In this document: positions 34,816 to 45,600 of the stretch, in pieces
How the letters are laid out: each line of letters opens with the position of its first letter
How positions within the stretch are numbered: position 1 is the stretch's first letter
NCBI RefSeq assembly: GCF_027490375.1
Contig: NZ_JAIXYH010000070.1
Coordinates: 1 to 64,000 of the forward strand
DNA from: Flavobacterium sp.
GTDB lineage: Bacteria; Bacteroidota; Bacteroidia; Flavobacteriales; Flavobacteriaceae
DNA length: 64,000 nt
Reading direction: 5' to 3'
The notes under the pieces: model-generated
The model's database searches: none
What the model was told of the DNA's origin: nothing
What the model saw: the letters and a program-made list of their open reading frames with translations, nothing else
Position numbers and translations under genes: made by a program

Positions 34816-36881
34816 GTTTCATCATTCTTTTGCGTTTTAAAAATAGGAACGCTAAATAGGTTCCATTTCAAGCGTACCCCCATTTCAGTAAAAGTAAAAC
34901 CGGCTACAGAGGCCGATGCGATATTACTTCTTCCTCCATACAAATTGGCAAGCAATCGATCTGAAAATTTATAACCAAATCGCAATTGAAAACGATACGT
35001 TGATTGCTTATCGTTTGATTCAATAAATTGATATCCGAAAGCCGCGTTGATGTTGTAAAAAAGTTGTTTAGACTGGATCGCTTTTTCGTCCTTTAAGAAA
35101 TCTACAAAAACTTCGTAGGCATTAAAACGCGCCGGGCTGAAGTAAAAAGTAGGAAGTTGATCTTTAAAAGTAATATACTGGTAATTTAAACCCGCTTTTA
35201 AACCCGACTTAGGAAGTATCGAATAATACAACGATGTGAATAGTAAATTTCTGGTGTTGTTATCTGTTTGAGATGTGTAAAAGTACTGCGTAAACCAGCC
35301 GAGATTAAAGTTAGTTCCAACATTGTAGTTCAAATAGTAATTGTTGGTTGCTACTTGTCGATCAATCAATTCGGTATTAAAATTTTGCAATTCGCGGCGA
35401 TACCCAACTTCCAAATCCTGCAATTTATAGGGTTTAACTTTGAAATATGCGTTAAATAATGCTTCGGTATAGCTGCTGCTGTTGGTACTTGCCGAGGTAA
35501 TTCCGGCATCAAAGTAAAAACTTGCTTTAGGATGAAATTTATAACCAAAACCGAGCAACACATCATTAGATTTGGCGTTTAAATCGACAACTTTATTCCC
35601 AGTTTTACGATACTGGTAGTTTCCGTTGATTGACCATTTTTGTGAAACAGGCACCGACACTAAGGTTCTTGACGTATATGCGGTATTGTTTCCATTATCG
35701 AAAGAATAACTAAATCGCTCCTCTATAAAGGGCGTATGCTCTTCGTGCAACTTCTTTAAAAAGTTGGTGGCGTCGTTTTGCTTTTCGAAAATAGTTAGTG
35801 TTTTATAAGCAGCAGCATATGCTTTTTCGGTTTCGCCATTAGCAAAATAGGCATTAGCAATTCCTAAATTTCCGTCGAACGACTTTGAATCCGCATCTAA
35901 AATAAGCTGATAATACTTTATGCTGTCTTTGAACTCGCTGATGTAAATTGCTAAAGTGGCTGATAGCGCTAAAACCCAATTTTCGTTTCCATATCGAGCA
36001 GTTAATTGTTTTATTTCCAAATCAGCTTCACGATATTTCTTATTCCAAATTAAGGCTTGAACGTGGCGCTCTTGCGTCTGTTTTACCAATCGTTCTCCCG
36101 TCGTTGTTGTTAATGCCGCAATGGCTTGATTTGATAGTTTTAATGATGCTTTATCTTTTCCGTCGATGTGTTCAACTAATGCGAGGCCATTTAGAGCAAT
36201 GAGCGGGTTTTCTTTTCCCAGCAAATTATACACCGCTTTACCTTTTTCGATGTTCTTTGTAATCAGATACAAATTAGCTTTATTGAGTAAGGTTTCTTGA
36301 TCGTTAGGGAAATCGCATAGAATTTCATCGTAAAATGCCTCTGCTCCCTGGTAATCTTTCTCTTTTACTTTTTCATTTGCATACCCTAATTTAATGTACT
36401 TCCTAGAAACTTTAGCTCCATTATTTTCGGGCGCTAAAGCAATAGCTTTCGTAATGTATTCTAAGGCTTTGCTATACGATTGAAGATTAGATAAGGTATT
36501 TGCATAACCTAAATTAGCGACAAAATTATCCGGATTTTCCAAAATCAACTTTCCGTAAAACACTTCCGCATCTTCAAACCGTTTATTCCAAAGTAAAGCT
36601 TCGGCGTAATTCAGTTTAATTTCCAAATCGTTAGGGAACTCTTGATTTAAGATAGTGAAAAGTTCTAGTCCCTTTTCGGGTTTCCCACTAAGACCTACGG
36701 CTCTAGCATAACACAATCGGGCCGTTTTGTTTTGTGGATAGCTTTTAAGTACAGCATCGAAAAAGGTTTCAGCTTGTTTAAAATCGCCACGTTCTAGCAG
36801 CGAAAAGCCTTCCTCCATATTCTGTGAATAGCTGCTAAAGAATATGAAAAATAATAAGGTAATTCTGCAGAAGTGGTTCAT
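34797..36881 (-). CDS. TPR plus outer-membrane beta-barrel protein (YaiO/PelB-like)
   Basis: 694 residues from the ATG at 36881, which places the signal peptide (NHFCRITLLFFIFFSSYSQ) at the very N terminus; an ATG 30 nt upstream adds a polar extension. Residues about 20-400 are tetratricopeptide repeats (for example AETFFDAVLKSYPQNKTARLCYARA). Residues about 410-690 form an amphipathic beta-barrel of the YaiO type, ending in an aromatic-rich last strand. TPR-barrel fusions such as PelB, BcsC and PgaA carry polysaccharides across the outer membrane. It faces away from the STAS-flippase genes across a shared intergenic region with a LytTR-like site. Export of the polymer is inferred. Confidence 0.85.
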   Translation of the reverse strand: MNHFCRITLLFFIFFSSYSQNMEEGFSLLERGDFKQAETFFDAVLKSYPQNKTARLCYARAVGLSGKPEKGLELFTILNQEFPNDLEIKLNYAEALLWNKRFEDAEVFYGKLILENPDNFVANLGYANTLSNLQSYSKALEYITKAIALAPENNGAKVSRKYIKLGYANEKVKEKDYQGAEAFYDEILCDFPNDQETLLNKANLYLITKNIEKGKAVYNLLGKENPLIALNGLALVEHIDGKDKASLKLSNQAIAALTTTTGERLVKQTQERHVQALIWNKKYREADLEIKQLTARYGNENWVLALSATLAIYISEFKDSIKYYQLILDADSKSFDGNLGIANAYFANGETEKAYAAAYKTLTIFEKQNDATNFLKKLHEEHTPFIEERFSYSFDNGNNTAYTSRTLVSVPVSQKWSINGNYQYRKTGNKVVDLNAKSNDVLLGFGYKFHPKASFYFDAGITSASTNSSSYTEALFNAYFKVKPYKLQDLEVGYRRELQNFNTELIDRQVATNNYYLNYNVGTNFNLGWFTQYFYTSQTDNNTRNLLFTSLYYSILPKSGLKAGLNYQYITFKDQLPTFYFSPARFNAYEVFVDFLKDEKAIQSKQLFYNINAAFGYQFIESNDKQSTYRFQLRFGYKFSDRLLANLYGGRSNIASASVAGFTFTEMGVRLKWNLFSVPIFKTQKNDETTKAVD

Positions 36882-36930
36882 TCGTCGAAAGTTAATGGAT
36901 AACGTGTGCAAATTAGGGATAAAGGCACAT

Positions 36931-36965
36931 ATTTCATCTACAGTAAACGGGCATTCGTCGAAATC
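36931..36965. promoter_or_regulatory. Candidate LytTR site between exporter and STAS genes
   Basis: Direct repeats TCATCTAC (36934) and TCGTCGAA (36955) with 21-bp spacing, centred in the divergent region. They lie 53 nt from the exporter start and 78 nt from the STAS gene start, so they could serve both. A further CATTCGTCGAAA copy (36879-36890), identical over 12 bases to the second repeat, covers the exporter start codon. Confidence 0.6.
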
Positions 36966-37039
36966 TACGCGCCAAAAAGAGAAAGCCGAAGCATCTTCGC
37001 AGCGTCAAAACAAAAAATAAACTACAACAAGTAAAAATT

Positions 37040-37342
37040 ATGGCTTTACAAATAACTAACAACTCAGGAGTTTTTGAAATTATCGGCGATCTAAATTCTC
37101 AAAATGTGATTTCGCTTTACGATCATTTCGATAAATTATTAGATCGATCTAAAATTGTAACCTTATCACTCAACAATCTTTCAGATATCGATAAAACGGC
37201 TATTTCAGCAATAGCTTCACTATACAAAAAAGCAATGTCGCACAACAAAGTTCTTTTTATCATTGGGCAAGAGAATTCAAAAATCAGCGAACAATTCCAG
37301 ACAGAAAGACTAAGTTACATTCTTCAAAGAGATGTATTGTAA
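37040..37342 (+). CDS. STAS-domain protein
   Basis: 100 residues, one STAS (anti-sigma antagonist type) domain: strand VFEIIGDLN, helix NVISLYDHFDKLL, and the loop NNLSDIDKTAISAIASLYKKA. Thr53 occupies the place of the phosphorylated serine of SpoIIAA, so phosphorylation control is possible. Such proteins work by binding partners such as kinases, sigma regulators or transporters. It is 42 nt ahead of the flippase gene, making it the first gene of that operon. Its partner is not identified. Confidence 0.8.
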   Translation: MALQITNNSGVFEIIGDLNSQNVISLYDHFDKLLDRSKIVTLSLNNLSDIDKTAISAIASLYKKAMSHNKVLFIIGQENSKISEQFQTERLSYILQRDVL

Positions 37343-37384
37343 CTTATTGCAGGAAAACATTTTAGAAACACCAAACCTTAAAAA

Positions 37385-38617
37385 ATGCATCTAAAACGTC
37401 TAAGTGCTCAGCAGTTTTTTATGGGCAGCATGCTGGTTGTCAATATTGGGAATTACACATACAATTTAATTCTCGGAAGACTATTAACTCCGGCGGCTTT
37501 TGCAGATGCAGCAATTTTAATTACGCTGTTGTTGGTACTTTCTTTTTTAGGAATGACATTTCAAATCGTGACTTCCAAGTACGCCGTTTTATATCATTCA
37601 GTGAAATTAAATACGGTTTTGAAGCTTTTGAGTAGAGCAGCTTTATTGGCCGGATTTGCTATTGGTTTGTTGATAGCCGTATTTGCGAAAACCTTACAAC
37701 AATTGTTAAAGACAGAAACACACGAAATGTTTTTAATTTTTGGGCTAAGTGTTCCGTTGTACTTCCTTATTAGTGTAAACAGAGGGCTTTTTCAGGGAAA
37801 ACACCAATTAAATGCAATGTCTGTTACCTATCAAAACGAAATGATTGTAAGATTGTTCGTTACTATTTTCCTAATTGCATTAGTTTCAATAATTCCCAGT
37901 TCTATAACTATTGCACTAGGAATTTTGCTTTCGTGCATTGTTGGATTATTCCCGTTCCAAAAACGAATACTAAAAAGTAACAAAGTTTTTTCGACATCTG
38001 AGATCAGTTCCCGTGAGATTGCTATCTTTTTTTCACTCACAGCTTTCTACGAACTCACGCAAATTATCATAAATAACAGTGATATCCTTTTGGTAAAGCA
38101 CTTTTTTTCAAACGATCAGGCAGGCGTATATGCGTCACTCGCTCTTATCGGAAGAGTCGTCTATTTTGTGACGTGGATGTTTGTGATGTTATTGTTGCCA
38201 GAAGTTATCGAAAAGCATAAAAACGAAGAAGATACTGCGCCTACTTTACTTAGGTATGTCGGATATGTTGTTATGTTGGCTGCGGTAATTACTTCGGTAT
38301 GCTTCCTCTTCCCCGACTTTGTTGTTTTACTATTGTTTGGTAAAAGCTACTTGAGTATCGCTCCACTATTGTGGAAATATGCTTTGGCTACATCGATTTT
38401 TGCCGTTGCAAATATTTTTGCATATTACTTCTTATCCACTGGTAAATTTCTTCCGGTTATCATCTCTGCCCTTCTTGGCTTAACGCAAATCATTCTAATC
38501 GTTTTATTTCACAATTCGTTAGAGCAGGTAGTCGAAATGCAAATTATCTCAATGCTTGTTCTACTTTTCTTTCAGCTACTATTTTACTTCGTCAATAGAA
38601 GGAAAAGGTTCGTCTAA
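37385..38617 (+). CDS. Polysaccharide flippase (MATE/Wzx superfamily)
   Basis: 410 residues with about 12 hydrophobic segments and the Wzx-like start LSAQQFFMGSMLVVNIGNYTYNLILGRLLTPAAFADAAILIT. It would move lipid-linked glycan units, or the growing polymer as PelG does, across the inner membrane. It follows the STAS gene by 42 nt and is 92 nt ahead of a glycosyltransferase. The candidate LytTR site for that next gene begins inside its last codons. The family is clear from topology; the substrate is unknown. Confidence 0.88.
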   Translation: MHLKRLSAQQFFMGSMLVVNIGNYTYNLILGRLLTPAAFADAAILITLLLVLSFLGMTFQIVTSKYAVLYHSVKLNTVLKLLSRAALLAGFAIGLLIAVFAKTLQQLLKTETHEMFLIFGLSVPLYFLISVNRGLFQGKHQLNAMSVTYQNEMIVRLFVTIFLIALVSIIPSSITIALGILLSCIVGLFPFQKRILKSNKVFSTSEISSREIAIFFSLTAFYELTQIIINNSDILLVKHFFSNDQAGVYASLALIGRVVYFVTWMFVMLLLPEVIEKHKNEEDTAPTLLRYVGYVVMLAAVITSVCFLFPDFVVLLLFGKSYLSIAPLLWKYALATSIFAVANIFAYYFLSTGKFLPVIISALLGLTQIILIVLFHNSLEQVVEMQIISMLVLLFFQLLFYFVNRRKRFV

Positions 38618-38641
38618 GGCAAACGCCCATTCATCGAAATA
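38607..38641. promoter_or_regulatory. Candidate LytTR site upstream of glycosyltransferase
   Basis: Direct repeats TCGTCTAA (38610, overlapping the flippase stop) and TCATCGAA (38631), 21 bp apart. The second is preceded by CAT as at 36952 and 32214. It ends 72 nt before the start at 38710. Downstream, GAATTTTG (38667-38674) resembles a -7 element with one mismatch, and ATTCTAT/ATAGAAT forms a small inverted repeat at 38654-38670. Confidence 0.58.
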
Positions 38642-38709
38642 AATAACGTAAAGATTCTATTTAATAGAATTTTGAACTGCAATTAAAATAAAATATAAAA
38701 GGTACGATC

Positions 38710-39912
38710 ATGAAAATAGCAATTGTTACGGCTTTCCCTCCCAGCAAAGTAACCTTAAATGAATACGGCTATCATCTAGTAAAAAACTTCGTCCAGAAAG
38801 AAGAAGTAACTGAATTGGTTTTGGTTACAGATTACACTGCGGAACCCAAACAGCTGGATTTTAAGAACAGCCACAAAGTTTCGGTTAACGAATGCTGGAA
38901 ATTCAACAATTACACCAATCTGTTCACTATTGTGTCGGCAATTATAAAGGAAAAACCCGATGCGGTATTGTTCAATTTACAATTTGTAAAATTTGGTGAT
39001 AAAAAAATACCCGCTGCACTAGGTTTACTCATTCCTATGATTTTAAAGATGTTTGGCTGCACTTCCGTGGTATTGTTGCACAATATTTTAGAACAAGTAG
39101 ATTTAACAAATGCAGGTTTTACATCGAACAAAATAGCTAAGAAAATTTACAATTTCATCGGAACACAGCTTACCAATTGTCTTTTGAAAGCCGATGCAGT
39201 AGCCGTAACAATAACTGCTTACGTATCTATTTTGAAGGCAAAATATAATGCGCAAAATGTAACTTTAATTCCGCACGGCAGCTTCGAATCGCCGCAGTCG
39301 GTAAATTTTGATTTACCCGAAGGCCCTAAAAAAGTTCTAGCTTTTGGGAAGTTTGGAACCTACAAGAAGGTTGAAATTCTAATTGATGCCGTGGAGCTTA
39401 TTCGGCAAAAAAATAAAGAACCTCTTGAAGTGGTAATCGCTGGAACAGATAGTCCGAATACACCTGGTTATTTGCAATCGGTAAAAGACAAATATGCTCA
39501 TGTTGAAGGTCTGACTTTTACAGGGTATGTGGAAGAAAATGATGTAGAACAAATTTTTAAAGAAAGTACGATAGTGGCCTTCCCCTATACTTCCACTACA
39601 GGTAGTTCTGGTGTTTTACATCAAGCGGGGAGCTACGGAAAAGCCGTCGTGATGCCTGATTTAGGCGACTTGGCACTGCTCGTAAAGGAAGAAGGCTATC
39701 AGGGAGAATTTTTCAATCCGAACTGTACTTCTTCGTTAGCCGTTGCCATTCAAACGATTCTTGAGGACGATAACTACAGAAAGCGAATCGCTCAAACCAA
39801 TTTCAATGCCGCATGTTCGTTATCCATGGACAAAATTGTGGAAATGTACTTGAATAAGTTTGAAGAATTGCAATCAAAAAAGAATCCTCAATTAATCGTT
39901 GGAAATATATAA
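38710..39912 (+). CDS. GT4-type glycosyltransferase
   Basis: 400 residues, GT-B fold with two Rossmann halves. Acceptor half: MKIAIVTAFPPSKVTLNEYGYHLV and VLLHNILEQVD. Donor half: KVLAFGKFGTYKKVEILIDAVELI, VVIAGTDS, LTFTGYV and AFPYTSTTGSSGVLHQAGSYGKAVV. The first glutamate of the common EX7E motif is not evident (TGSSGVLHQA), as in some other GT4 members. It has no membrane segment and probably adds a sugar at the inner face. The C terminus overlaps the convergent GH5 gene by 21 nt. The sugar is unknown. Confidence 0.88.
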   Translation: MKIAIVTAFPPSKVTLNEYGYHLVKNFVQKEEVTELVLVTDYTAEPKQLDFKNSHKVSVNECWKFNNYTNLFTIVSAIIKEKPDAVLFNLQFVKFGDKKIPAALGLLIPMILKMFGCTSVVLLHNILEQVDLTNAGFTSNKIAKKIYNFIGTQLTNCLLKADAVAVTITAYVSILKAKYNAQNVTLIPHGSFESPQSVNFDLPEGPKKVLAFGKFGTYKKVEILIDAVELIRQKNKEPLEVVIAGTDSPNTPGYLQSVKDKYAHVEGLTFTGYVEENDVEQIFKESTIVAFPYTSTTGSSGVLHQAGSYGKAVVMPDLGDLALLVKEEGYQGEFFNPNCTSSLAVAIQTILEDDNYRKRIAQTNFNAACSLSMDKIVEMYLNKFEELQSKKNPQLIVGNI

Positions 39913-41445
39913 AAACGACGGCTTTTTTGCTCCCTTTTCATCGATGAAGCCAAACTTTTTCTGACGATTCTTCTGCCACGGCCATTTACCCGCAACCTGA
40001 TCGGGAACATGCGGAAAATCATAGAGCGTCCACGACATAAATGCAAGATTATTCTTTTTGAATAAGGCTTGCATTTTTTTATGATATTCGGCTTGATCTT
40101 CCTCATCTTCGCCAAACCACCGCCAAAAACCTCTGTAAGAAGGAATTCCAAACTCTTGAACTACCAACGGCTTTTTGGTTGCTCTCTGTAAATTGTTGTA
40201 CTCGTATTCAAAGTCGGCTATCGAATGGTAATAATGAAAAGAAACAAAATCGACCTTGTCTTCAAGATTCTTTGCTTCAGTTGAATTAGACCAGCCAATT
40301 GTAATCAAATGATTAGGATCGTGTTCTCGCACAACTGTTATCATTTGCTTGACCCAGTTTAAAACGTTGTTTTTATCGCGACTTTCAAAATCAAGATTCG
40401 GTTCATTTTTAATGTCCCAGGCTGCAATGGCTTTATGATTTTTAAATTCAGAAACTAGCTTTTCAGCGTGCCTACCGGTTAAAGTCCAACTTTCCAAAGT
40501 ATAATCGCTGTAAAAGTCAAACAGCGTCACTACAACTTTTAATCCTTTGGCATGTGCGAGATCTAGTAGAATTCTTAGTTTCTCGATCTTTTCAGGTTTG
40601 AGGTTTGCCTTTCCAAAATCGTCATATTGAATAAAAATTCTAATCGAGTTTAGCTTTGCAGATTTTATAATATCAAAATCTCTAGCAATAGTATCTTTAT
40701 TAAAGGCGTCGCCAAAAGTGTCCCATGCAGAATTTTTTGGATAGTAGTTTATTCCTTTGAACGTAAATTCAGAATTTTTAAATAGTATCTTATTTCCCGA
40801 TACGCTAAATTCAGGATTCTTTTTAACCGTATCGGTTGCAACGGGAATAGCCGACATTTTTTCAATATGCCTAACGCGCCAAAAACCGTCTTCTAAAAGC
40901 ATCATTATCTTATAGGTAGCCGTATCTTGAACTTCGGTAATCAATTTTTCATTTTTAAAAATGCGCTGAAATTCAATTACATTTTTATCTGTAAACACTA
41001 CTTGTTGCCCATCTTCACTGTAAAACTCTAATTTGGGATGATGCTTTAAAGAAGTGCTTTCAATGGAAACATGATTTCTTAAATTGTAGTCAATCGACTT
41101 AAATAGATTAACCCGTGCATTTTGTGTGTAAAAATCTTCAATTCCTTGCTTATCGTTACTTTTCAGCGATTTATTCTTGACGTACCAAGAAAATAAATAA
41201 TCTTTCTCAATTTTCTTCAAAGTTGTAGGCTCCATTTTACGCCCAATATTTTTCAATTCATCCCAAGTAACCGCAGGTAAATACGTGTCTACTGTTTCTC
41301 TCTCCAAATGAAGCATCGAACTTCGATCGGCACCAGTATTGAGATAATTCAAAATATTACTCAGACCTAATAATAACAGCACATTTAGCACAATAAATGA
41401 GCTTACCAATAAAATCCGAATCATGCTTCTATTGTTGATGGTCAT
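39892..41445 (-). CDS. GH5-like glycoside hydrolase, membrane anchored
   Basis: 517 residues from ATG 41445 (TAATG context, 17-nt overlap with the preceding gene); ATG 41424 is the alternative. N-terminal anchor helix (about 8-31, ILLVSSFIVLNVLLLLGL), then an NTF2-like domain (about 55-200), then a TIM barrel (about 215-517). The barrel has Glu348 in WDIKNEPNLD (acid/base) and Glu431 in VVQEFGIPS (nucleophile), as in clan GH-A. Glycosidases of exopolysaccharide loci (PslG, BcsZ) trim or release polymer at the envelope, a likely role here. It follows an Ig-like protein and a large membrane protein on the minus strand. Confidence 0.88.
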   Translation of the reverse strand: MTINNRSMIRILLVSSFIVLNVLLLLGLSNILNYLNTGADRSSMLHLERETVDTYLPAVTWDELKNIGRKMEPTTLKKIEKDYLFSWYVKNKSLKSNDKQGIEDFYTQNARVNLFKSIDYNLRNHVSIESTSLKHHPKLEFYSEDGQQVVFTDKNVIEFQRIFKNEKLITEVQDTATYKIMMLLEDGFWRVRHIEKMSAIPVATDTVKKNPEFSVSGNKILFKNSEFTFKGINYYPKNSAWDTFGDAFNKDTIARDFDIIKSAKLNSIRIFIQYDDFGKANLKPEKIEKLRILLDLAHAKGLKVVVTLFDFYSDYTLESWTLTGRHAEKLVSEFKNHKAIAAWDIKNEPNLDFESRDKNNVLNWVKQMITVVREHDPNHLITIGWSNSTEAKNLEDKVDFVSFHYYHSIADFEYEYNNLQRATKKPLVVQEFGIPSYRGFWRWFGEDEEDQAEYHKKMQALFKKNNLAFMSWTLYDFPHVPDQVAGKWPWQKNRQKKFGFIDEKGAKKPSFLYISND

Positions 41446-42667
41446 TACGTAAAATTGGAGTTTTCTTGGAAATACCAAGCGTTTTTATTTCTAATTGAAA
41501 ATTGCCTGCTGCAAGGATGTCGTCCGAAATCTCAAAAAATGCTATTCCCTTTGAGGTTTCTTTTTCCAAAGTAGCTACGATCTTATTCTTTTGCAAAACG
41601 TTTAAGACCACAGTAATTCCATCGGGAACCAACTGATTCATAAAACTTTTGATCGGGCCAACCCGGAGCGTTCGATTATTGTGACTTAAAGCATAATCAA
41701 ACGAAGCGGCTACCGGTTTGTAATTTATTGTTATTGAGTTACTTTCAGCAATTCCCATAACGTAGGCCTTAACTTGATAGCTGTCTTGGTGATCTGGATG
41801 TAAAATTTGCGCGCTTGCAATTCCGTTAATCGTAGCTCCAAATGTCTTCAACAACATATTTTCTTTAGTTCGAATGATGAAATACACTAAGGTACCATCG
41901 CTAACAACATTTCCAAACTGATCGCGAATTATAGAAGTTGAAAAACGGGTAAGTTGGTTTCCATCTGCAAATTCATGATTTCTGGAATAATTGATAGAAA
42001 AGTCTGTCGCAATATTCGGATAAACTTCGGTTTCAATTTCTTTAGACACAGTATTTTCACATTCAGTTGAAACTAAAATCTTGCCGGCTTTATCTGGCGA
42101 ATATATGTTATACCAAGCAATAAAGTTGTTGGTCCGCAAATCCAAAGTACTAATGTTTTGAAGAAACTGATATTTCAATTTCACGGTAGTATTCGATTCT
42201 TTTGGGTTGTCGAAACCGTCTGTTGGCACAACCACCATCATCGAGAACTCTCTTCCTCCTGCCATAATTTTTCGAGGACCGAAATAATTTTCTAGAACTG
42301 TTTTAGTTTTTGGATTCGGAAGTATTTGTAATGTACCCGATGCTATCGACTCGTGTTCCAGAATCAAAAACCAAGAGACCTTTCCCGTTTTTTCACAATA
42401 GTTCTCCGGTAGTTCAAATACGTAATTACCTCGATCTACGCTCGCTTCTAATAGTGTTTTTCCGTAGGAATGAATGATGAAAAGCTGCGGTTTTTCGCTG
42501 TTTGACTTTGCTGTAAATTCTAATTTTATCGGAGTTCCGGCTGTAAATTCTGTCGCCTTTGTTACTAAAACCAAAGATTCAATTCGCGCAACCTCTTTTC
42601 CAATAGCTAATGCTAAAAGAAATAGTGTGAAAATCAAAAAGAGTATGTTTCGTTTTCGATTAATCAT
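41429..42667 (-). CDS. Secreted Ig-like domain protein of EPS locus
   Basis: 412 residues. An N-terminal hydrophobic segment (about 7-24) serves as signal or anchor. The rest is beta-rich with at least three Ig-like units: about 35-115, about 125-215 and about 215-315. The third (STSIIRDQFGNVVSDGTLVYFIIRTKENMLLKT...GIASAQIL) is like bacterial Ig Big_1 domains. No catalytic motif was seen. It is translationally coupled at both ends, by an ATGA overlap with the 1029-residue membrane protein and an overlap with the GH5 gene, so it is likely an accessory subunit of the same envelope complex. Function is unknown. Confidence 0.75.
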   Translation of the reverse strand: MINRKRNILFLIFTLFLLALAIGKEVARIESLVLVTKATEFTAGTPIKLEFTAKSNSEKPQLFIIHSYGKTLLEASVDRGNYVFELPENYCEKTGKVSWFLILEHESIASGTLQILPNPKTKTVLENYFGPRKIMAGGREFSMMVVVPTDGFDNPKESNTTVKLKYQFLQNISTLDLRTNNFIAWYNIYSPDKAGKILVSTECENTVSKEIETEVYPNIATDFSINYSRNHEFADGNQLTRFSTSIIRDQFGNVVSDGTLVYFIIRTKENMLLKTFGATINGIASAQILHPDHQDSYQVKAYVMGIAESNSITINYKPVAASFDYALSHNNRTLRVGPIKSFMNQLVPDGITVVLNVLQKNKIVATLEKETSKGIAFFEISDDILAAGNFQLEIKTLGISKKTPILRNDHQQ

Positions 42668-45600
42668 CGTGGATTGCCGATGTAATTGTTGATTTCAATT
42701 TTCACATAATCAAAGCCTGCTCCTTTTACGCGCTGCAGCTGCTGCTCATTTTGGATTTGTTTTCTGTTTGGAACCACCGCTTTAGAAATTTCAGCATTGT
42801 TAAGGCCGTTAACGAAACAATTCTCCAACGATGATTTTATTGTTTTGCAAGACAACAAATTCAACAACTTATAATCAAAACTCTTTTTACGCTGTACGCG
42901 AATACCTTCGCGCATAAAGTAATGATCAACATAAATGAGTTCTTTATTTGAGTTGTAATATGATATCAGCAATTGCGGTATCGTGCTTTCTTGAATGCCG
43001 TAATTAAAAAGTGTTCCGCGTAGTAGTCCTTTTTCTATATGCATATCTGATAGCGCAACTTCGGTGTACAAATCAGTGGTAGCAACATTTCCCGCGCATT
43101 GAATGTCAAAAGTTAGCGGCTGGTCGGTAATTTCAGAAGGAGAAAATTCATTGGGATTAAAAGTTTTAGGTTTCAAGTCTGTATTTTTCACCCAAGCTAC
43201 ATCTTCAAAATCTACCTTAAAACTGCTGATTTCCATCGGTAAGAGTTTGTGTTTAATTTCGTATTTAGCATTGAAAGATGCCAATCTCTTGTCTTTTTTA
43301 CCGTACAAAGTAGCTTTTAAAACCACATCGGCAGGAACGTTATCCACATTTTGGACTTCACCGATAATTACGTACTTATCGTTATGTCTAATTAATTTAG
43401 CCGATAAAATTTCGAGAACCGGCTGTTTTAAAACATCGTCGTGATAGGTTTGCTGCGTAGTTAATATTCTTCGGCCGTGCTTGAAAAAGGCTGATTTATT
43501 GTTCGAAATAAATTGATCGGGCGGAATATCCGCATCTACTTTACTTGGTAAGATAAACCACTTTCCCGCTTCTTTCACCAAATCGTGTGTGTAGTTTTTC
43601 TCGATAATTTCCAGCGGTGTAACCCATCTAGTTTTCGCAATAACTTTCGCTGTATTCTCAGTTTGAAAGAGCTCCTCGATAGCTACGGCATCTAATTTAC
43701 CGTAAGAATTTAAGACACCATCTTGAACCGCCGTTTCTAGTAAAAATTGGGGTAAGGATTTTTTTGCTTTAGGATATAAATAAGAATGCGCCCGCTCAAA
43801 TTCTTTAAAATCAAGCGCGTCGTAATACGATTTTACCACATTGGCAGCTGTTAATTGTGGTGTATTATTTAGGTAAAACTGATAGGTGCAATAGAAAACA
43901 ACTAGCAAAATCAAACCGCCCCACAGCTGCAAAAGCTGGAGCAATTTAGGAGGGAAAAGTACATAGTTGCTTTTGAATTTTAGAAAATCGGAAGGCAAAA
44001 CGGGTTTGATTTTTAGAGCTTGAATAAAAATCATTTGAATATTCAAGATAAAAGCCACTACAATTGTGAGCATGGGAATGATTCCCCACATTAGTTTTTG
44101 ATATAAAGGAACTTCCTCAAAAGGAAGAATTTTTGGCAACGGTGAAACATTCAACTTCTCCCATACCATAATCCCATTTTCAAGCTGTGTTAATCGATGC
44201 CAACCACAGAAGTACAAAATGGGGTCATAGAATTTATCGTTGGAAAAAACATATTTGAGATTGTATTTTTCGGGAACTGTTAAAAATTGCTGTAACGAAC
44301 CTATTCCTTCTAAACCGCGAAACTTTGAATTTTCTAAACGCTCGACAGCACGAGAGGTGAGTTCGGGAAGTCGCCTTGCAGAATGATAATTACCATCAAC
44401 TGTTAAAGCTCGAGTCTGATAGGAAAGCGTTGCCATTTGATCTCCAAAGCCAAGTGGCAGATAACGCCATTGATCGTGCTGGTCTTGATTCAGAAAATTG
44501 ACGATCGGAAGTGTATTAATTTTTTGTGGCTGAAACGGCCTAAAAAAACCTAAAGTAATGGTAAAAATAGCCATAAAGAGAAAGGCTCCCGCAAAGAACA
44601 TCGAAATAACTTTGTAATAAACAGAGCCAAATTTCTCCTGTATCCGAGTTCGTAAATCGGCCTCCACTAAGCGGTACACGAATTCGCCGAATATGGGTAA
44701 ACTCATTAAAGCAGCCCAAAGCGTAAACCGATCGAGAGTTAAAATATTAAAGGCATTAGAACCTAGTATTTTAAGAGGAATTGGCGTTGTGCCACCTGTT
44801 CCCAATAAAGTTAGTAATGAGATAGATAATCCGAAAAACAAATAGCGCTTACTGAAATACCGATAAAATATGTACGGAAGTATAAACAATAAAATTCCCC
44901 AGGGAATGAGGAAAAACATCAAACCAGACGACGCAACTTCAAGAAAATTATCTCTACTTCCGTGTGGAATAGGAACCTGCGTTATCGGATTCTTTTTAGA
45001 ATTAATCCAATACGGAAGTATGCAAAAAAGGATTAAAAAAACAGCTGTTACACCAAATGCAACAATTCGCTTCCATAAAGACAATAAAGAGTTTAGAAAT
45101 AACTTTAAATTGATTTCTGCGTAAGCATGTACCTTTTCTCTAGCCACATCCATTACTGTCATTCCAATTAACGGAAAAATGAAGAAAATCATCCCAAACA
45201 AAGGGGTAACATGATGTGAGCAAACCGTTACGGCGATCAACGAGGTAGCAGTGAAAAAATACTTTTTAGTTCCTGTTTTTATCCACAAATAAATTTCGGG
45301 TAGTGCGTGCATTAATACAGAAATACCAATGATACTCGGCAACTGACCGAAAATGTGGAGTGTTTCTATAAAAGATGAGGAAAAAACAGCCACTAAAGCA
45401 GCGTATCCGGCTACATCGCGATTTCCAGTAATAACTAACGAAAAACGAAAAACACCCGTAATAAAGAGAATTACAGCAAGGATAGCGACTGTTATCAAGC
45501 CAAATTTTAGGCCTCCCAAAAGCGACAGCAAACCGATGCATTGGTGAACCAGCGGCGGATAACCCATTACCGTAAAACCGGTATACCAACTATAATTCCA

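Noticed and set aside
34797-36881. Possible classification as a T9SS or gliding protein because of TPRs and barrel
   Set aside because: TPR followed by a C-terminal YaiO-type barrel within a polysaccharide locus fits an exporter better; no gliding motif was seen.
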